Source of the DNA: Candidatus Nomurabacteria bacterium
GTDB taxonomy: Bacteria > Patescibacteriota > Minisyncoccia > Phycocordibacterales > UBA5272
Direction of reading: 5' to 3'
Assembly: GCA_003518045.1 (NCBI GenBank)
Contig: DOZK01000002.1
Span: 1 to 6,930, forward strand
Length of the DNA stretch: 6,930 nt
Shown here: one piece after another, positions 6,193 to 6,930 of the stretch
Layout: every line of letters starts with the position of its first letter
How positions within the stretch are numbered: position 1 is the stretch's first letter
The notes under the pieces: generated by a model
The model's database searches: none
Told to the model about the DNA's origin: nothing
The model's input: the letters and a program-made list of their open reading frames with translations, nothing else
Program-made: the position numbers and the translations under genes

Positions 6193-6600
6193 TCAAGATT
6201 TTTTGAGAAACAACCGCTTAAGGAGCCACAAAGCAATCTTCAGTGCGGCTTGGGCAACAATCAAAGAAGAATCTTTTCTCGACATTTCCCGCTCGAAGAC
6301 ATCCCAGAACAATTCGGATGTTATCGCGAGAGGATTGCGACTGGTAATCGACAACAAAAAAGATTCTCCGCCATATTCCATGGCATCAAGAACTTCCGGC
6401 AAAGAAGTTTGGGGTTTTAATGATTCGATTCTGAACACATTCACAACGAATCCTTCTTGGCTTTCGTAAGGTTTGTAAGCACATACGAGATACTTGTAGG
6501 ATGACGAGAAATGATGTATCTCGCGATTTTCCATAAGAAGCCGGATTGCGTCTTCTTCTCCGAAGGAAGGTACGTTTAGCTTTGTTGAAAAAGAGTCCAT
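6193..6600 (-). CDS. Hypothetical protein of 135 residues with a cationic hydrophobic C-terminus
   Basis: I do not recognise this protein. It begins with a polar, probably cytoplasmic region (1-110) of mixed alpha/beta character; FVVNVFRIESL (51-61) and SFLLSITSR (80-88) look like strands. It ends in a hydrophobic, basic helix (about 112-135, LIVAQAALKIALWLLKRLFLKKS), which could be a tail-type membrane anchor or an amphipathic helix. No catalytic motif is evident. The ATG at 6600 is supported by GGAG nine bases upstream and by a good promoter. A 119-residue frame on the opposite strand (6110-6469) has no SD and is treated as a shadow. The gene appears less AT-rich than the efflux operon. It is followed by its own terminator, so it looks like a single-gene unit with no evident link to the pump. 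Confidence 0.65.
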   Translation of the reverse strand: MDSFSTKLNVPSFGEEDAIRLLMENREIHHFSSSYKYLVCAYKPYESQEGFVVNVFRIESLKPQTSLPEVLDAMEYGGESFLLSITSRNPLAITSELFWDVFEREMSRKDSSLIVAQAALKIALWLLKRLFLKKS

Positions 6601-6609
6601 TTGTTCAAT

Positions 6610-6667
6610 CTCCGTAAAGTTTGTTGAGGGGCTATAAGTTTATAACTTATAGTTTGGGTACTATCAA
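6610..6667 (-). promoter_or_regulatory. Promoter and ribosome binding site of the 135-residue protein gene
   Basis: On the minus strand, TTGATA (6662-6667), 17 bases of spacer and TATAAA (6639-6644) form a near-consensus sigma-70-type promoter. The start would fall near 6632, giving a leader of about 32 bases with GGAG (6610-6613) nine bases before the ATG. The agreement of promoter, leader and SD supports the gene itself. Confidence 0.65.
6632..6652. promoter_or_regulatory. Perfect inverted repeat over the -10 box, candidate operator
   Basis: CTATAAGTT (6632-6640) and AACTTATAG (6644-6652) are perfect 9-bp arms around three bases. The -10 TATAAA of the promoter lies at the centre and the predicted transcription start at the edge. 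A dimeric repressor bound here would block RNA polymerase. In the transcript only one arm would remain, so a DNA-level operator is more likely than an RNA hairpin. Confidence 0.5.
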
Positions 6668-6707
6668 AAAGTAATACTACTTAGCTTAAGCAGTAAAGTC
6701 AACCATA

Positions 6708-6742
6708 TCATATTTAAATATTTAAAAGTTGAAAGATTTAAA
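6708..6742. repeat. Octamer array NNTTTAAA, copy 1
   Basis: Four 8-base units follow each other: TATTTAAA (6711-6718), TATTTAAA (6719-6726), the degenerate AGTTGAAA (6727-6734) and GATTTAAA (6735-6742). The 19 bases 6708-6726 recur exactly at 6833-6851. The array lies about 40 bases upstream of the -35 box of the 135-residue gene. Confidence 0.6.
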
Positions 6743-6832
6743 AAAGAAGACAAAAGGGTGGGGTGGGGTTAAAAATTAAAAATAATTTATAAAATAATTT
6801 CTAGTTGTAGATTAACATTAGGGTATTACTTT

Positions 6833-6870
6833 TCATATTTAAATATTTAAACGTTTAAATATGGTTTAAA
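6833..6870. repeat. Octamer array NNTTTAAA, copy 2
   Basis: TATTTAAA (6836-6843), TATTTAAA (6844-6851) and CGTTTAAA (6852-6859) run in phase, followed by a fourth TTTAAA at 6865-6870, out of phase by three bases. Bases 6833-6851 repeat 6708-6726 exactly, 125 bp apart. The array contains the 20-bp palindrome at 6843-6862. Confidence 0.6.
6843..6862. repeat. Perfect 20-bp palindrome
   Basis: The sequence is ATATTTAAACGTTTAAATAT, self-complementary over all 20 bases with CG at the centre. An overlapping longer inverted repeat pairs CATATTTAAA (6834-6843) with TTTAAATATG (6854-6863). It could be a dimer binding site or a cruciform-prone site; its function is unknown. Confidence 0.6.
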
Positions 6871-6930
6871 AAGGGGCTTTTGTTATGTAGGCAATGTCGC
6901 ACAATATATCTTTTACGACATACTATAGCT

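Larger units (their letters stand above)
6668..6930. other. Gene-free AT-rich stretch at the right end of the window
   Basis: No credible gene is seen from the promoter at 6667 to the window end. Besides the octamer arrays and palindrome it has three G-runs (6756-6758, 6760-6763 and 6765-6768) separated by single T, and a 6-bp inverted repeat ATGTCG/CGACAT (6894-6899 and 6916-6921) with a 16-base loop. A gene beyond 6930 may share this regulatory space. Confidence 0.5.

Noticed and set aside
6110..6469. 119-residue plus-strand frame opposite the 135-residue gene
   Set aside because: It has no SD or promoter, and its start lies in the terminator region of the opposite gene. The minus-strand frame has promoter, SD and terminator in agreement.
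1..6930. tRNA, rRNA, riboswitch or insertion sequence
   Set aside because: I found no cloverleaf, conserved rRNA stretch, transposase reading frame or terminal inverted repeats with target duplications. A covariance-model search was not possible here.
1..6930. Alternative genetic code with TGA read as glycine (Gracilibacteria/SR1 type)
   Set aside because: The long pump and adaptor frames have no in-frame TGA despite many glycines, and TGA stops fall at sensible protein ends.

Overview
This AT-rich window uses the standard genetic code: the long reading frames have no in-frame TGA, and three of the five genes end in TGA. All five credible genes lie on the minus strand. Several features recall Candidate Phyla Radiation (Patescibacteria, Parcubacteria- or Microgenomates-like) genomes: the style of the RND pump and adaptor sequences, weak or absent Shine-Dalgarno sites, short heptanucleotide arrays between genes, and a CCTGCC/GGCGGG hairpin. 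This placement is an inference from sequence style, not a phylogenetic result.

In the direction of transcription (right to left), the window opens with about 330 bases without a gene (6601-6930). This stretch is very AT-rich and holds two arrays of an octamer ending in TTTAAA, a perfect 20-bp palindrome, three closely spaced G-runs, and a good promoter (TTGATA, 17 bp, TATAAA) whose -10 lies inside a 9+9 bp inverted repeat. It drives an unrecognised 135-residue protein (6193-6600), followed by a probable terminator.

A 357-base gap (5836-6192) follows. It contains a REP-like hairpin, a 7-mer array, and an extended -10 promoter that should start transcription at or next to the ATG of a MarR-family regulator. 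The regulator (5356-5835), a membrane-anchored RND adaptor of the HlyD/AcrA type (3726-5339) and a 12-helix RND (AcrB/HAE1-like) transporter (542-3664) form one operon. The likely logic is a locally regulated export system: the regulator senses a ligand and represses its own leaderless operon through an operator over the -10, and the adaptor and pump export the compound. No outer-membrane channel gene is present.

Downstream, a 100-residue multi-helix membrane protein (108-410) has its own SD and possible promoter and ends at a strong hairpin terminator (42-78).

The most unusual signals are the 7-bp-period arrays at the borders of the pump gene and upstream of the operon, the altered proton-relay residues of the pump (DS instead of DD, NH instead of KN), the probable leaderless start of the operon, and the palindrome/octamer region at the right end. 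No defence system, mobile element, CRISPR array or RNA gene was seen.
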